Source: an uncultured Paracoccaceae bacterium (GTDB lineage: Bacteria > Pseudomonadota > Alphaproteobacteria > Rhodobacterales > Rhodobacteraceae). From it: a stretch of 64,000 nucleotides of DNA. This document shows, in pieces, positions 26,391-35,258 of the stretch. The translations under genes were made by a program, and so were the position numbers. Every line of letters starts with the position of its first letter. The first letter of the stretch is position 1. The stretch lies in assembly GCA_937872465.1 (NCBI GenBank), contig CALMSR010000050.1:124001-188000 (forward strand), in the 5' to 3' direction. The notes beneath the pieces were generated by a model. The model ran no database searches, had not been told where the DNA came from, and saw only the letters and a list, made by a program, of their open reading frames with translations.

Positions 26391-26640
26391 GTCGCCAGCC
26401 CCCCGTCACACCGGCAGGGAGATCGCATCTGGAGTTCCTTCCTCCTTCCTCGACCGTCCCGCTCCAGGACGAGGGCAGCGCCCGACCCGGGCGGAAGCGA
26501 AGCACCTGCCCCGCCCCCAAGGCGGGCGCTGCCCGGCGGTGCCCGCCGGCCGGGGTGGTGACGCTAGGCACGCCCAAAGCTCGGGCAGACGGAGTTTCGC
26601 CACAAGAGAGCATGCCAGTGTCATGCGGCATGAAGATTGC

Positions 26641-26702
26641 GTTAACGCCGGCTGAAATACCGCCTCTTTTCAGCAACTTGGCCGTTTGTGCGCGCGCGCT
26701 CA
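26641..26702. repeat. Bipartite repeat, copy 2 (GTTAACGC + 27-mer)
   Basis: GTTAACGC at 26641-26648 and the 27-mer at 26676-26702 repeat the arrangement at 6395-6456 with one mismatch (T for C in GCCGTTTG) and identical spacing. It ends 14 bases before the enolase-superfamily gene start, so here it lies in a 5' untranslated or promoter position, unlike copy 1. Confidence 0.7.
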
Positions 26703-26715
26703 CTTCGGATCCGCA

Positions 26716-27834
26716 ATGGCGAGGCCGCCCGTGAGGATCACCGCCATCAAGGCCTGGCAGGTCGACCTGCCCCTCGTCGAGGGCCGCTACAGCTGGTCGA
26801 ACGGCAATTTCGTCGAGGTCTTCGACAGCACCATCGTCGCGGTCGAGACCGACGCGGGCATCACCGGCCATGCCGAATGCTGCCCGCTCGGATCCGCCTA
26901 TCTGCCGTCCTATGCGGCCGGCGTGCGCGCGGGCCTCGCCGAGATCGCCCCGAAGCTGATCGGCCGCGACCCGACCGATCTCAACGGCCTCAACCGCGCC
27001 ATGGACGCGGCCCTGCGCGGGCATCCCTACGTCAAGGCGCCCGTCGACATCGCCTGCTGGGACATTCTCGGCAAGCTGACCGGCCTGCCGCTCCACACCC
27101 TGCTCGGCGGCGCCGCGCAGGAGCGCATCACCCTCTACCGCGCCATCTCGCAGCAATCCCCCGAGGCGATGGCCGCGAAGATCGCCGGCTACCGCGCCGA
27201 GGGCTACACCCGCTTCCAGCTCAAGGTCGGCGGCAACGCCGAGGAGGACATCGCCCGCATCCGCGCCGCCCGAGACATCCTCGCCCCCTCGGACGTGCTC
27301 GTGGCCGACGCCAACACCGGCTGGACCCGCGCCGAGGCCGCGCGCGTGGTCGCCGCCGTCGCCGATCTCGACGTCTATATCGAGCAACCCTGCCCCAGCT
27401 ATGCGGAATGCCTCTCGATCCGCCGCCGGACCGCCCTTCCCTTCGTGCTCGACGAGGTGGTGGACGACGCGGCCATGCTGGTCCGCGGCCTCGCCGACGA
27501 CGCGATGGACGTGATCAACCTCAAGATCTCCAAGGTCGGCGGGCTCACCAAGGCGCGCCTGATGCGCGACCTCTGCGTCGCCGCGGGCATCCCCATGACC
27601 ATCGAGGACACCTGGGGCGGCGACATCGCCACCGCCGCCATCGCCCATCTCGCCCGCTCCACCCCGGCCGAATTCTGCTTCACCGCCACCGATTTCAACA
27701 GCTACGTCACCCGTCCCCTCGCCGAAGGCGCGCCCCGCCGCCGCGACGGCTTCATGACCACCAGCGAGGCGCCGGGCCTCGGCATCGCGCCGCTCGTCGA
27801 GGGCTTCGGCGCCCCGGCGCTGGAGATCGCCTGA
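26716..27834 (+). CDS. Enolase-superfamily enzyme (mandelate racemase/muconate-lactonizing type)
   Basis: A 372-residue protein. The N-terminal capping domain covers ~1-125; the barrel carries FQLKVGG (base Lys), VADANTGW (first metal Asp), IEQPCPSY (second metal Glu), LDEVVDD (third metal ligand) and [15 protein letters not shown] (second Lys). This layout resembles cis-3-hydroxy-L-proline dehydratases and 4-hydroxyproline betaine epimerases. Positioned between two proline-racemase-family genes, a hydroxyproline or proline-betaine substrate is likely. The start may be ATG 26716 or GTG 26731. Its stop overlaps the next ATG. Confidence 0.82.
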   Translation: MARPPVRITAIKAWQVDLPLVEGRYSWSNGNFVEVFDSTIVAVETDAGITGHAECCPLGSAYLPSYAAGVRAGLAEIAPKLIGRDPTDLNGLNRAMDAALRGHPYVKAPVDIACWDILGKLTGLPLHTLLGGAAQERITLYRAISQQSPEAMAAKIAGYRAEGYTRFQLKVGGNAEEDIARIRAARDILAPSDVLVADANTGWTRAEAARVVAAVADLDVYIEQPCPSYAECLSIRRRTALPFVLDEVVDDAAMLVRGLADDAMDVINLKISKVGGLTKARLMRDLCVAAGIPMTIEDTWGGDIATAAIAHLARSTPAEFCFTATDFNSYVTRPLAEGAPRRRDGFMTTSEAPGLGIAPLVEGFGAPALEIA

Positions 27835-28868
27835 TGCGCAGCAGCCGCGCCGTCCAGATCGTCGCCTGCCACGCCGAGGGCGAGGTCGGCGACGTCATTG
27901 TCGGCGGCGTCGCCCCGCCCCCCGGCGACACGATCTGGGAGCAGTCCCGCTTCATCGCCCGCGACGGCGCCCTGCGCCGCTTCGTGCTGAACGAGCCCCG
28001 CGGCGGCGTCTTCCGCCACGTCAACCTGCTGGTTCCGCCGAAGGACCCGGCCGCGGACATGGGCTTCATCATCATGGAGCCCGAAGACACGCCGCCGATG
28101 TCCGGCTCGAACTCGATCTGCGTCGCCACCGTGCTGCTCGACACCGGCATCCTGCCGATGACCGAGCCCGAGACCCGCCTCGTGCTGGAGGCGCCGGGCG
28201 GGCTGATCGAGGTCACGGCGCGCTGCCGGGGCGGCAAGGCCGAGCGCATCACCGTGCGCAACCACCCGAGCTTCGCCGACCGGCTGGGCGCGGTGCTCGA
28301 GGTTCCGGGGCTCGGCACGCTCTCGGTCGATACCGCCTATGGCGGCGACAGCTTCGTGATCGCCGACGCCGCCGCGCTCGGCTTCGCCGTCACGCCCGAC
28401 GAGGCCGCCGACATCGCCGCGACCGGGATCCGCATCACCCGCGCGGCCAACGAACAGCTCGGCTTCGCGCATCCGACCAATCCGGACTGGGCGCATTTCT
28501 CCTTCTGCCAGATCGCCGCGCCCGTGGTCCTGAAAGACGGCGTGCTGACCGGCAGCAGCGCAGTGGTGATCCAGCCCGGCAAGATCGACCGCTCGCCGAC
28601 CGGCACCGGCTGCTGCGCGCGCATGGCGGTGCTGCGGGCCCGCGGAGAGATGGCGGCCGGGGACCGGTTCATCGGCCGCTCGATCATCGGCTCGGAATTC
28701 TCCTGCCGCATCGAGGCCGATACCATGCTCGCCGACCGTCCCGCGATCATCCCCTCGATCTCGGGCCGCGCCTGGATCACCGGAACGCGACAGGAGATGG
28801 TCGACCCCGACGACCCCTGGCCCGAAGGCTACCGGCTCTCGGACACCTGGCCGCAGCCGGTCAGGTGA
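27834..28868 (+). CDS. Proline racemase-family protein lacking both catalytic cysteines
   Basis: A 344-residue member of the proline racemase superfamily, overlapping the preceding stop (TGATG). Where the Cys/Cys enzymes have MCGHG and SPCGTG, this one has [12 protein letters not shown] (Ser) and [13 protein letters not shown] (Thr). It therefore cannot run the two-thiol racemase mechanism; related Cys/Thr enzymes are trans-3-hydroxy-L-proline dehydratases, so a dehydratase or other lyase role is suggested. The rest of the fold ([34 protein letters not shown]) is well kept, indicating a working protein. The substrate is inferred only from its neighbours. Confidence 0.8.
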   Translation: MRSSRAVQIVACHAEGEVGDVIVGGVAPPPGDTIWEQSRFIARDGALRRFVLNEPRGGVFRHVNLLVPPKDPAADMGFIIMEPEDTPPMSGSNSICVATVLLDTGILPMTEPETRLVLEAPGGLIEVTARCRGGKAERITVRNHPSFADRLGAVLEVPGLGTLSVDTAYGGDSFVIADAAALGFAVTPDEAADIAATGIRITRAANEQLGFAHPTNPDWAHFSFCQIAAPVVLKDGVLTGSSAVVIQPGKIDRSPTGTGCCARMAVLRARGEMAAGDRFIGRSIIGSEFSCRIEADTMLADRPAIIPSISGRAWITGTRQEMVDPDDPWPEGYRLSDTWPQPVR

Positions 28869-28877
28869 ATCACGCCG

Positions 28878-29636
28878 TCACGGCTCCGGCGGCAGCACCC
28901 CGCGCGCCTGCAGCAGGCGAAGCACCGCCAGGATCGTCCCGGTGCTGACGTCGATCGAGCCGCTGAGGGCGATGCCGAGACCGCCCGCGCCGATTTCGGT
29001 CGGCACGCCGCTGTCATAGACCGGGTCGAGCATGGCAAGCTCGGGAGGCATCTCGGGGCAGATCGGGCTGTCCTCGAGCAGCAGGCCCACCGCCTCGATC
29101 AGGAGGCCGCGCACCGCCTGCCGCCGGCCGTTGCCCGCGTCCACCTCCGGCAGCGCGCCGGGCGCCGCCTGCACCACGTCGTAGAGACGGAAGACCACGC
29201 AGGGCCCATCCAGTTCCGCCGAAAGTTCGGCCCGGACCTCGACCTCGTTCTCGGACCTCGGCGCGCCCCTCTCCCAGGCGGTGGGGCCGGTCCGCTCGCA
29301 GGTGTAGGCTTCGACGTCCAGCCGTGCCGTCGCGATCACCCGCGTCTCCCGGGCCTCGGCCTCGACCCGCTGGAGCGCGACCCGCGAGCCGCAGGTGTCC
29401 ACCAGGGTCAGGCCCGCGAGAAGCTCCGGCAGCTGGCGCTGGAGGTCGGTCAGGTCGAGGGTGGCCGCCACCCCGATCCGGGTCGGCGCCACCGCTCTGA
29501 GGCCGAGGTCGAGCCTGTAGCCGATCTCGCGCGCGTCCAAGGTCAGGGTCTCCGCGATGCTCAGATTCGCTTGCTGCGCCCCGGCCGCCGGGGCCAGGGC
29601 GAGCATTCCGGCAGCGATCAGGCCCGCGCCTCTCAC
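28878..29636 (-). CDS. Secreted protein of unknown function, tandem paralogue 2
   Basis: A 252-residue protein starting at GTG 29636 with GGGAGGTG just upstream and a signal peptide ending near PAAGAQQ. It has two Cys positions shared with its upstream neighbour (VDTCGS and DSPICPEMP). The C-terminal region (ICPEMPPELAMLDPVYDSG, then ALSGSIDVSTGTIL...LLQARGVL) closely mirrors the neighbour (ICPDLPEDVAWLDPRYTDG; ALSGSVDASAGSLV...LARSRGIL). No known domain recognised. The start overlaps the stop of the lipoprotein gene, so both are made from one message and probably act together in the envelope. Confidence 0.75.
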   Translation of the reverse strand: MRGAGLIAAGMLALAPAAGAQQANLSIAETLTLDAREIGYRLDLGLRAVAPTRIGVAATLDLTDLQRQLPELLAGLTLVDTCGSRVALQRVEAEARETRVIATARLDVEAYTCERTGPTAWERGAPRSENEVEVRAELSAELDGPCVVFRLYDVVQAAPGALPEVDAGNGRRQAVRGLLIEAVGLLLEDSPICPEMPPELAMLDPVYDSGVPTEIGAGGLGIALSGSIDVSTGTILAVLRLLQARGVLPPEP

Positions 29637-30475
29637 CGGACACCTCCCAGGATTCCCCGGGACCGGGCCAGATCCACCAGCCTGACGAGACTGCCCGCGC
29701 TCGCATCGACCGAGCCGCTCAGCGCGGCCCCCATGCCGCCATCGCCGATCTCGCGCGGGCCGCCATCGGTGTATCGGGGGTCGAGCCAGGCGACGTCCTC
29801 GGGCAGGTCCGGGCAGATCGGGCGGCTCGCGAGCGCCTCGCCCGCCCGGTCCAGGATCGCCTCCCTTGCGCGCCCGGTCACGCCGAAGAGGTCGGCCAGG
29901 CGGCCGATCAAACCCTTCGGCGCGAGCTCCAGTTCCTCGAGGCGGAAGACGATGCAATCCTGCTCGACACCGGCGGTCGCGACGGCGATCACGTCGATGG
30001 TCTGGCTCAGGAGCCGCATGCCCCGCCGCTCCTGTTCAGTGCCGCGGCCCGGGCAGCGATAGAGGTGGGCGACCGCCCTGCCCCGGCCGCGCACCTGCGT
30101 GCCGACCGCCTCCACCCGATCGAGATCGAGGTCGAGCCCCAGGCCGCAGCTCTCCACCACCGTGCCCGCGACGATCTCCGGCAGCGCCTGCTGGAGCGGG
30201 CGCAGGTCGACGAAGGCCTCGACCGCGAGCCGCGTCGCCGACTGGGGGCTCAGTCCGAGATAGAGGGTGAGCGGCAGCTCCCTCCCGCCGACCGGGAGCG
30301 GCTCGGCGAGCTTGAACCTCACCTCCCCGGCATAATGGTTCGGATCGACCGGCCCCTTCGCGATCGCCGCGGCGGGTGCCGGCGCGTCCTCCGCCTCGCT
30401 GCCGCAGCCAGAGAGCACCAGTGCCGCGAGGCAGCACAGCGCCTTCAGGGGAAGGTCGACCCGCAATCCGTTCAT
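29633..30475 (-). CDS. Lipoprotein of unknown function, tandem paralogue 1
   Basis: A 280-residue protein. The N terminus ends in a lipobox (LAALVLSGCGSE), so it should be acylated on that Cys and kept in the periplasm or outer membrane. The body has alternating beta-rich stretches (VRFKLAEPLPVGGRELPLTL) and the conserved C-terminal block shared with the downstream gene. Both proteins have the order: a beta-rich domain with a xxSCG/xxTCG cysteine, a central charged region, then IC-P...LDP.Y and a Gly-rich ALSGS(I/V)D segment. Function unknown; I recognise no family. Confidence 0.75.
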   Translation of the reverse strand: MNGLRVDLPLKALCCLAALVLSGCGSEAEDAPAPAAAIAKGPVDPNHYAGEVRFKLAEPLPVGGRELPLTLYLGLSPQSATRLAVEAFVDLRPLQQALPEIVAGTVVESCGLGLDLDLDRVEAVGTQVRGRGRAVAHLYRCPGRGTEQERRGMRLLSQTIDVIAVATAGVEQDCIVFRLEELELAPKGLIGRLADLFGVTGRAREAILDRAGEALASRPICPDLPEDVAWLDPRYTDGGPREIGDGGMGAALSGSVDASAGSLVRLVDLARSRGILGGVR

Positions 30476-30659
30476 GCCGCAACCATTACGGGCAGGCGCG
30501 GCCCGGCGCCAGAGTCAAGAATGCCTCATGGGACGGCCGCCCGACCGGCCCGGCCCGCCGGGATCGAACCCGACGGCCTGGCGATCATATCGACCGGATT
30601 CGGTGCGAGGTCCCGGCGCGGCCGCCGGGCTCGGCCTTCCGCCGGGGTGGCGAATTGCG

Positions 30660-30715
30660 GCGTTTCACGATGAAACGCATGTTATGTATTTGTTTTTATT
30701 TAATTTATTCTGAAT
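30660..30715. promoter_or_regulatory. Palindrome plus AT-rich island upstream of the lipoprotein gene
   Basis: GCGTTTCA-CGA-TGAAACGC (30660-30678) is a perfect 8-bp inverted repeat, followed by about 35 bases that are almost pure A/T (GTTATGTATTTGTTTTTATT and on to 30709), extraordinary in this ~70% GC sequence. It lies ~185 bases upstream of the lipoprotein start and after the exporter gene. It could be an operator with an UP-like element, or a terminator for the exporter operon. No gene is visible elsewhere in 30476-30802. Confidence 0.45.
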
Positions 30716-30802
30716 GTGTTTCAGCGCCGGCTTCGGATCGGCGCGGGGCTTGCAGTGGTTTTTCCCTGTTCTGGGAATCGGTCCGGGAACCGCAAGCGGC
30801 GG

Positions 30803-31825
30803 TCAGATCAGGCGGAGTCCCAGCAGCGCGAAACCGGCGATGAAGGCCGTCTCGAGGAAGAGCAGCAGCACGGATTGGGGCGGGATCTCCCGGAAGCGCC
30901 GCAGTTCCGTGCGGACGCCGACCGCGGCGATGGCGGTCAGCATCATCCATTTGGAGAGCGCCGCCGCGGCATCCTGGACCGGGCCGGGGAGGAGCCCCAG
31001 GGAATTGACGATGACGAGGAGGATGAAGGCGAGCACGAAGCCCGGCACCAGCGGCGGGCGGCGCAGGCCGGCACTGGGCACGGCATGGGTGTGGCGCAGC
31101 GCCAGGGTCAGCAGAAGCACGAAGGGCGCGAGCAGCGAGACCCGGATCAGCTTGACCGTCGTCGCCGTCTCGCCGGCGAAGTCAGAGACCGCGAAGCCCG
31201 CGCCGACGACCTGAGCCACGTCGTGGATCGTCGCCCCGAGGAAGATGCCGGTCTGGAACTCGCCCAGGCCGAGCGCGCCCGCCACCAGCGGATAGACGAT
31301 CATCGCCAGCGTGCTGAGCAGGGTGACGCCGAAGACCGTGAAGACCAGATTGCGATCCGAGAACTGGTTGCGCGGCAGCACCGCCGCGATGGCCATGGCC
31401 GCCGAGGCGCCGCAGATCGCCACCGAGCCCGCGGTCAGGATGGTCAGGCGCCAGCCGCGCCCGAGAAGCCGCGCGACGGCATAGCCGAAGGCGAGCGTGG
31501 CGATCAGCCCCGCCACCACGAGCGTGAGCACCGGCCAGCCGAGCTCGGCGAAGGCGTCGAAGCCGATGCGCGCCCCGAGCAGCGCCACCCCGATCCGCAG
31601 CAGGACCTTCGAGGCGAAGTCGACCCCGTCGGCCGCACGCGACGGCGGGTCGAGAAGGAAGTTCATCGTCATGCCGATGAGCAGCGCCATCAGCATCGCC
31701 GGCGAGCCGTAATGGTCCGACAGGAATTGCGCCGCCAGGGCGATCAGGCCGCAGACCAGCACGCCGGGCGCGAGGCCGCGGGCGTGGAGCGAGAACCTGG
31801 CGGGCATGGAAGTCTCGGCGGCCAT
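30803..31825 (-). CDS. suyZ: YeiH/UPF0324 putative sulfate or sulfite exporter
   Basis: A 340-residue membrane protein with about ten helices. Family marks: GSPAMLMALLIGMTMNFLLD, LLRIGVALLGARIGF, TILTAGSVAICGASAAMAIA and GIFLGATIHDVAQVVGAGF. This family is annotated as putative sulfate exporter because of its presence beside sulfo-lyase genes, exactly as here: it closes an operon whose SuyAB releases sulfite. Export of sulfite, or sulfate after oxidation, would relieve toxicity. Start ATG 31825 follows AAGGGAG. The symbol reflects context and is not proven. Confidence 0.78.
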   Translation of the reverse strand: MAAETSMPARFSLHARGLAPGVLVCGLIALAAQFLSDHYGSPAMLMALLIGMTMNFLLDPPSRAADGVDFASKVLLRIGVALLGARIGFDAFAELGWPVLTLVVAGLIATLAFGYAVARLLGRGWRLTILTAGSVAICGASAAMAIAAVLPRNQFSDRNLVFTVFGVTLLSTLAMIVYPLVAGALGLGEFQTGIFLGATIHDVAQVVGAGFAVSDFAGETATTVKLIRVSLLAPFVLLLTLALRHTHAVPSAGLRRPPLVPGFVLAFILLVIVNSLGLLPGPVQDAAAALSKWMMLTAIAAVGVRTELRRFREIPPQSVLLLFLETAFIAGFALLGLRLI

Positions 31826-31850
31826 GGCGGCTCCCTTCCGTTCCGGTCGA

Positions 31851-32852
31851 TCACCGGGCCCCGGGCAGCAGCGCGCGGATCTCGCGGAGCCGCTCCTCGG
31901 GGATCTCGAGCCCCGCCTCGGCGGCGCGCCGGCGTGCCGCCGCCTTGCCGGCGCCCGGAAGCCGCGTCCCCTCCTGGGAAAGGATCGCCCGGAGCAGGGT
32001 CTCGAGCCGCGCGCCGTAGCCCTCCACGCCCGGCCGGAAGGCGATGATGGTCTGGCCCACGCCCGGGGGCGGGCCTTCGGCGTCGAAGAAGGAGCTCGCC
32101 TCGAAGGCGTGGTTGGCGCCGATCAGGCTGGCCGAGAGGATCTCGACGACCAGCGCCAGCGCCGCGCCCTTGGCATCGCCGAGCGGGATCATCGTGCCCG
32201 CCAGCGCGGCGGCCGGGTCGGTGGTCGGCCGGCCGCCGGCGTCGAGCGCCCAACCTTCCGGGATGGACTGGCCGGCCTGCGCCGCGGCCATGATCCTGCC
32301 GCGGGCGACCTTGGAGAGCGAGAGGTCGATCACCAGCGGCGCGGCGCCCTCGCGCGGCGTGGCGAAGGCGATGGGATTGGTGCCGAAGACCGCCCGCGAC
32401 CCGCCCCAGGGCGCCATCGCCTTGGGGGAATTGGCGACCATCAGCGCGATCAGGCCGCGCTCGGCGAGGCGTTCCACATGCGCGCCGAGCTGGCCGCAAT
32501 GATGCGAGCGGCGGATGCCGGCCATGGCGATGCCGGTCTCCGGCGCGGTTTCGGCGAGCGCGTCGATGGCGGCGTCGATGGCGGGAAAGGCGAAGCCGTT
32601 GCCGGCGTCGACGAGGATCGCGGCCGCGAAGGGCCGGGTGATCCGCGGCACCGCATGGCCCGCGACCTTGCCCGCGCGGGCCTGGGCCGCATAGGCGGCG
32701 AGGCGCGAGAATCCATGGCCCTTCTGGCCGTCGATCTCGGCGGCCACGAGCGCGCGCGCGACCGAGGTGGCATTCGCGGGCGAGACGTCGCTGGCGAGGA
32801 GCGCGTCGCGGATCAGCGCCTCGGCGGCATCGACGGTGAAGAGTTCGGACAT
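31851..32852 (-). CDS. comC: Ldh-family (2R)-3-sulfolactate dehydrogenase
   Basis: A 333-residue NAD(P)-dependent dehydrogenase of the malate/L-lactate (Ldh_2) family with the distinctive non-Rossmann fold: GQKGHGFSRLAAYAAQARAG, IRRSHHCGQLGAHVE (catalytic His), VFGTNPIAFATP and DLSLSKVARGRI. ComC reduces sulfopyruvate to (R)-sulfolactate. It acts with SlcC, which oxidises (S)-sulfolactate, so that the pair converts S- to R-sulfolactate, the only isomer SuyAB cleaves. The start is ATG 32852, immediately after the slcC stop. Confidence 0.83.
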   Translation of the reverse strand: MSELFTVDAAEALIRDALLASDVSPANATSVARALVAAEIDGQKGHGFSRLAAYAAQARAGKVAGHAVPRITRPFAAAILVDAGNGFAFPAIDAAIDALAETAPETGIAMAGIRRSHHCGQLGAHVERLAERGLIALMVANSPKAMAPWGGSRAVFGTNPIAFATPREGAAPLVIDLSLSKVARGRIMAAAQAGQSIPEGWALDAGGRPTTDPAAALAGTMIPLGDAKGAALALVVEILSASLIGANHAFEASSFFDAEGPPPGVGQTIIAFRPGVEGYGARLETLLRAILSQEGTRLPGAGKAAARRRAAEAGLEIPEERLREIRALLPGAR

Positions 32853-32853
32853 G

Positions 32854-33783
32854 TCAGTCTCCCGCCAGCGCCCGCCGGACGTTCTCCACCGTGAGGTGGC
32901 TGACCCGCGCATTGCCCTCGCCGGTGACGCCGGCGATATGGGGCGTGAGGATCAGGTTGGGGCAATCCCTGAAGCGCGCGCCCGCCTCCGCGGTCAGCGG
33001 TTCCGTGGCGAAGACGTCGAGCGCGGCGCCACCCAGGGCGCCGGCGGTCAGGGCCGCCACGAGCGCGGTTTCGTCGACGATGCCGCCGCGCGCGGTGTTG
33101 ACGAGGATCGCCCCCGGCTTCATCCGGCCGAGCGCATCGGCCCCGAGCAGCCCGCGCGTTTCCCCGGTGAGCGGGACATGCAGGCTCAGCACGTCGGCCC
33201 TGGCCAGGAGATCCCCGAGCCCGCAGCGCTCGACGCCCGTCCAGGCCGGGTGATCCTCGGGCAGGAAGGGGTCGTGGGCGGCCAGCGCCATGCCGAGCGC
33301 GCGGGCCCTTTCGGCGACCGCCTGCGCGATGCCGCCGAAGCCCAGGAGGCCCATCACCCGTCCCGAGACCTCGCCGCCCCGTCCGAGCGCGTCGCGCGGC
33401 CAGAGCCCGGCGATCATCTCGTCCCTGGCGGCGAAGCTTCCGCGCACCAGGGCCATGGTGGCGCCGATCACGTACTCCGCGACCGAGAGCGTATTGGCGC
33501 CGGTCGCCGGCAGGACCGCGATGGCGCGGGTCCGGCAGGCGTCGAGGTCGATGTTGTCGAGCCCGACCCCGAGCCGTCCCACCGCCCGCAGCTTCGGCGC
33601 GGCGTCGAGCAGTTCGCGGTCGATCAGGGTGCGGTTGCGCACGATGACGGCATCGGCCTCGCCCACGGCCGCGAGGGTCGCGCCGCGGTCCTCGACCAGC
33701 GACGGGTCGTAGGTGACGGAGAGGCCGCTCTCGAATGCCGCGAGGGCTTCCTCGTCCATGAATTCCGTGACCACGACGCGCAT
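32854..33783 (-). CDS. slcC: D-3-phosphoglycerate dehydrogenase-like (S)-sulfolactate dehydrogenase
   Basis: A 309-residue D-2-hydroxyacid dehydrogenase. GLLGFGGIAQAVAERARALG is the NAD-binding fold; RGGIVDETAL supplies the conserved Arg; the Glu follows in DVFATEPL, and the catalytic His is in LTPHIAGVTGEG. On fold alone it could be any 2-hydroxyacid dehydrogenase, but its position between suyB and comC on one message identifies it as the (S)-sulfolactate dehydrogenase SlcC. It oxidises (S)-3-sulfolactate to 3-sulfopyruvate with NAD+. Confidence 0.83.
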   Translation of the reverse strand: MRVVVTEFMDEEALAAFESGLSVTYDPSLVEDRGATLAAVGEADAVIVRNRTLIDRELLDAAPKLRAVGRLGVGLDNIDLDACRTRAIAVLPATGANTLSVAEYVIGATMALVRGSFAARDEMIAGLWPRDALGRGGEVSGRVMGLLGFGGIAQAVAERARALGMALAAHDPFLPEDHPAWTGVERCGLGDLLARADVLSLHVPLTGETRGLLGADALGRMKPGAILVNTARGGIVDETALVAALTAGALGGAALDVFATEPLTAEAGARFRDCPNLILTPHIAGVTGEGNARVSHLTVENVRRALAGD

Positions 33784-33786
33784 CGG

Positions 33787-34968
33787 CTAGGCCGAGCGAT
33801 AGAGCTTGGTCATGGAGAATTCGCGGTGGCCCAGGGCCTCGGATGCGGTGCAGCGGCCGTTCGCGGTGCGCAGGATCATCGCGATGAGCGCGTCGCCCGC
33901 CTCGTCGATGGTCATCTCCCGGGTCAGGACGCCGGTGACGTCCACGTCGATATGCTCGGACATCGTCCGCAGGGTGCGGGGATTGCCGGAGATCTTGATG
34001 ACCGGGACGATCGGATTGCCGATGACGTTGCCCTGGCCGGTCGGGAAGGTGTGGATCACGTAGCCCGCGGCGGCCATCAGCGTCACGCATTCGGCGGCGG
34101 CCGAGGAGGTGTCCATGAAATAGAGCCCCGCCCCCTTGCCGGGCGCGACCGCCGGCCCGATCGCGTCGATATAGGTCGATGTGCGGCCGATCTTCTCGAG
34201 ATTGCCCAGCGCCTTTTCCTCGATGGTGGTCAGGCCGCCGAGGATGTTGCCCTTGGTGGGCTGGCTGTCGGAGAGATCGGAGGTCTTGAAGGGTTCGATC
34301 ACCTCGTCCTGATAGGCCCGGAAGATCTTCATGAAGGCCTCGCCCGCCTCCGGCGTCGCGGCGCGCTTCACGCAGATATGCTCGGCGCCGGTGATCTCGG
34401 AGGTCTCGCCGAAGCAGCCGTAGATGCCCTCGGGCAGCAGCTTGTCGTACATGTTGCCCACGGTCGGGCAGGAGGAGAGGCCCGTGGTGGTGTCGCTCTC
34501 GCCGCATTTCGTCGAGATCCACAGCTCGCCGATCGGGCAGTCCTCCTTCTGCTGCTCGGAGGCCCATTGCACGAATTCCTTGGCCTTCCAGCTGGCCTGC
34601 CGGATGGTCTCGAAATCGCCCTTCTGCTCGATCGAGACGCCGTGCACCGGCTTGCCGGTCCTGGCGATGCCATCGACCACGATCTGGGTCCATTCGGGCT
34701 CGATGCCGATCACCACCACCGCCGCGACATTGGGATTGGCGCCGGTGCCGATGATGGTGCGGAAATGCAGGTCCAGATCCTCGCCGAACTGGAGGCGGCC
34801 GTAGGCGTGCGGGATCGCCATGGTGCCCTTGACGTTGTTCGCCACCGCCTCGCAGGCGGCGTTGGAGATGTCGTCCACGGGCAGGATCAGCACGTGGTTG
34901 CGCACCCCGACCCGGCCGTTCTCGCGCCGCCAGGCCTTGACGGTCATGCTGGAGAAATCGAGTGCCAT
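33787..34968 (-). CDS. suyB: (2R)-sulfolactate sulfo-lyase, large subunit
   Basis: A 393-residue protein of the UxaA/altronate dehydratase large-chain family. [17 protein letters not shown] is the family start; [32 protein letters not shown] and [18 protein letters not shown] are conserved blocks with the iron-binding Cys residues. Together with SuyA it eliminates sulfite from (R)-sulfolactate to give pyruvate. The small subunit gene is two bases upstream. Start ATG 34968 after GAGGTGG. Confidence 0.92.
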   Translation of the reverse strand: MALDFSSMTVKAWRRENGRVGVRNHVLILPVDDISNAACEAVANNVKGTMAIPHAYGRLQFGEDLDLHFRTIIGTGANPNVAAVVVIGIEPEWTQIVVDGIARTGKPVHGVSIEQKGDFETIRQASWKAKEFVQWASEQQKEDCPIGELWISTKCGESDTTTGLSSCPTVGNMYDKLLPEGIYGCFGETSEITGAEHICVKRAATPEAGEAFMKIFRAYQDEVIEPFKTSDLSDSQPTKGNILGGLTTIEEKALGNLEKIGRTSTYIDAIGPAVAPGKGAGLYFMDTSSAAAECVTLMAAAGYVIHTFPTGQGNVIGNPIVPVIKISGNPRTLRTMSEHIDVDVTGVLTREMTIDEAGDALIAMILRTANGRCTASEALGHREFSMTKLYRSA

Positions 34969-34970
34969 GG

Positions 34971-35258
34971 CTACCACCTCTTGGTCTTGCAATTGTGGAC
35001 GTGGACATGTTCGCCGACCGCGACATCGGCGATCATCCGCCCGATGTCCTCGCCGTATTTCGTCACGGTATCGCCGGCCTTCATCGGCTTGAGCGCGACC
35101 TTGTGCCCGATCGGGATGTCTGCCTTCGCGGTCAGCCGGAAGTCGGAATTGTCGGCCGTGACGACGCAGAGCATCTCGGTGCCGGCGGCGAGATCCTCCA
35201 CGACGACGACGCCGACGTTGTCTTCGTGATCGTGGACGAGAAGTTGTGGCTTATTCAC
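34971..35258 (-). CDS. suyA: (2R)-sulfolactate sulfo-lyase, small subunit
   Basis: A 95-residue SAF-domain protein ([60 protein letters not shown]). SuyA and SuyB form the iron-dependent sulfo-lyase. Its start overlaps the last codons of the iron-alcohol dehydrogenase gene by eight bases, showing that all genes here are read from one message. Confidence 0.92.
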   Translation of the reverse strand: MNKPQLLVHDHEDNVGVVVVEDLAAGTEMLCVVTADNSDFRLTAKADIPIGHKVALKPMKAGDTVTKYGEDIGRMIADVAVGEHVHVHNCKTKRW

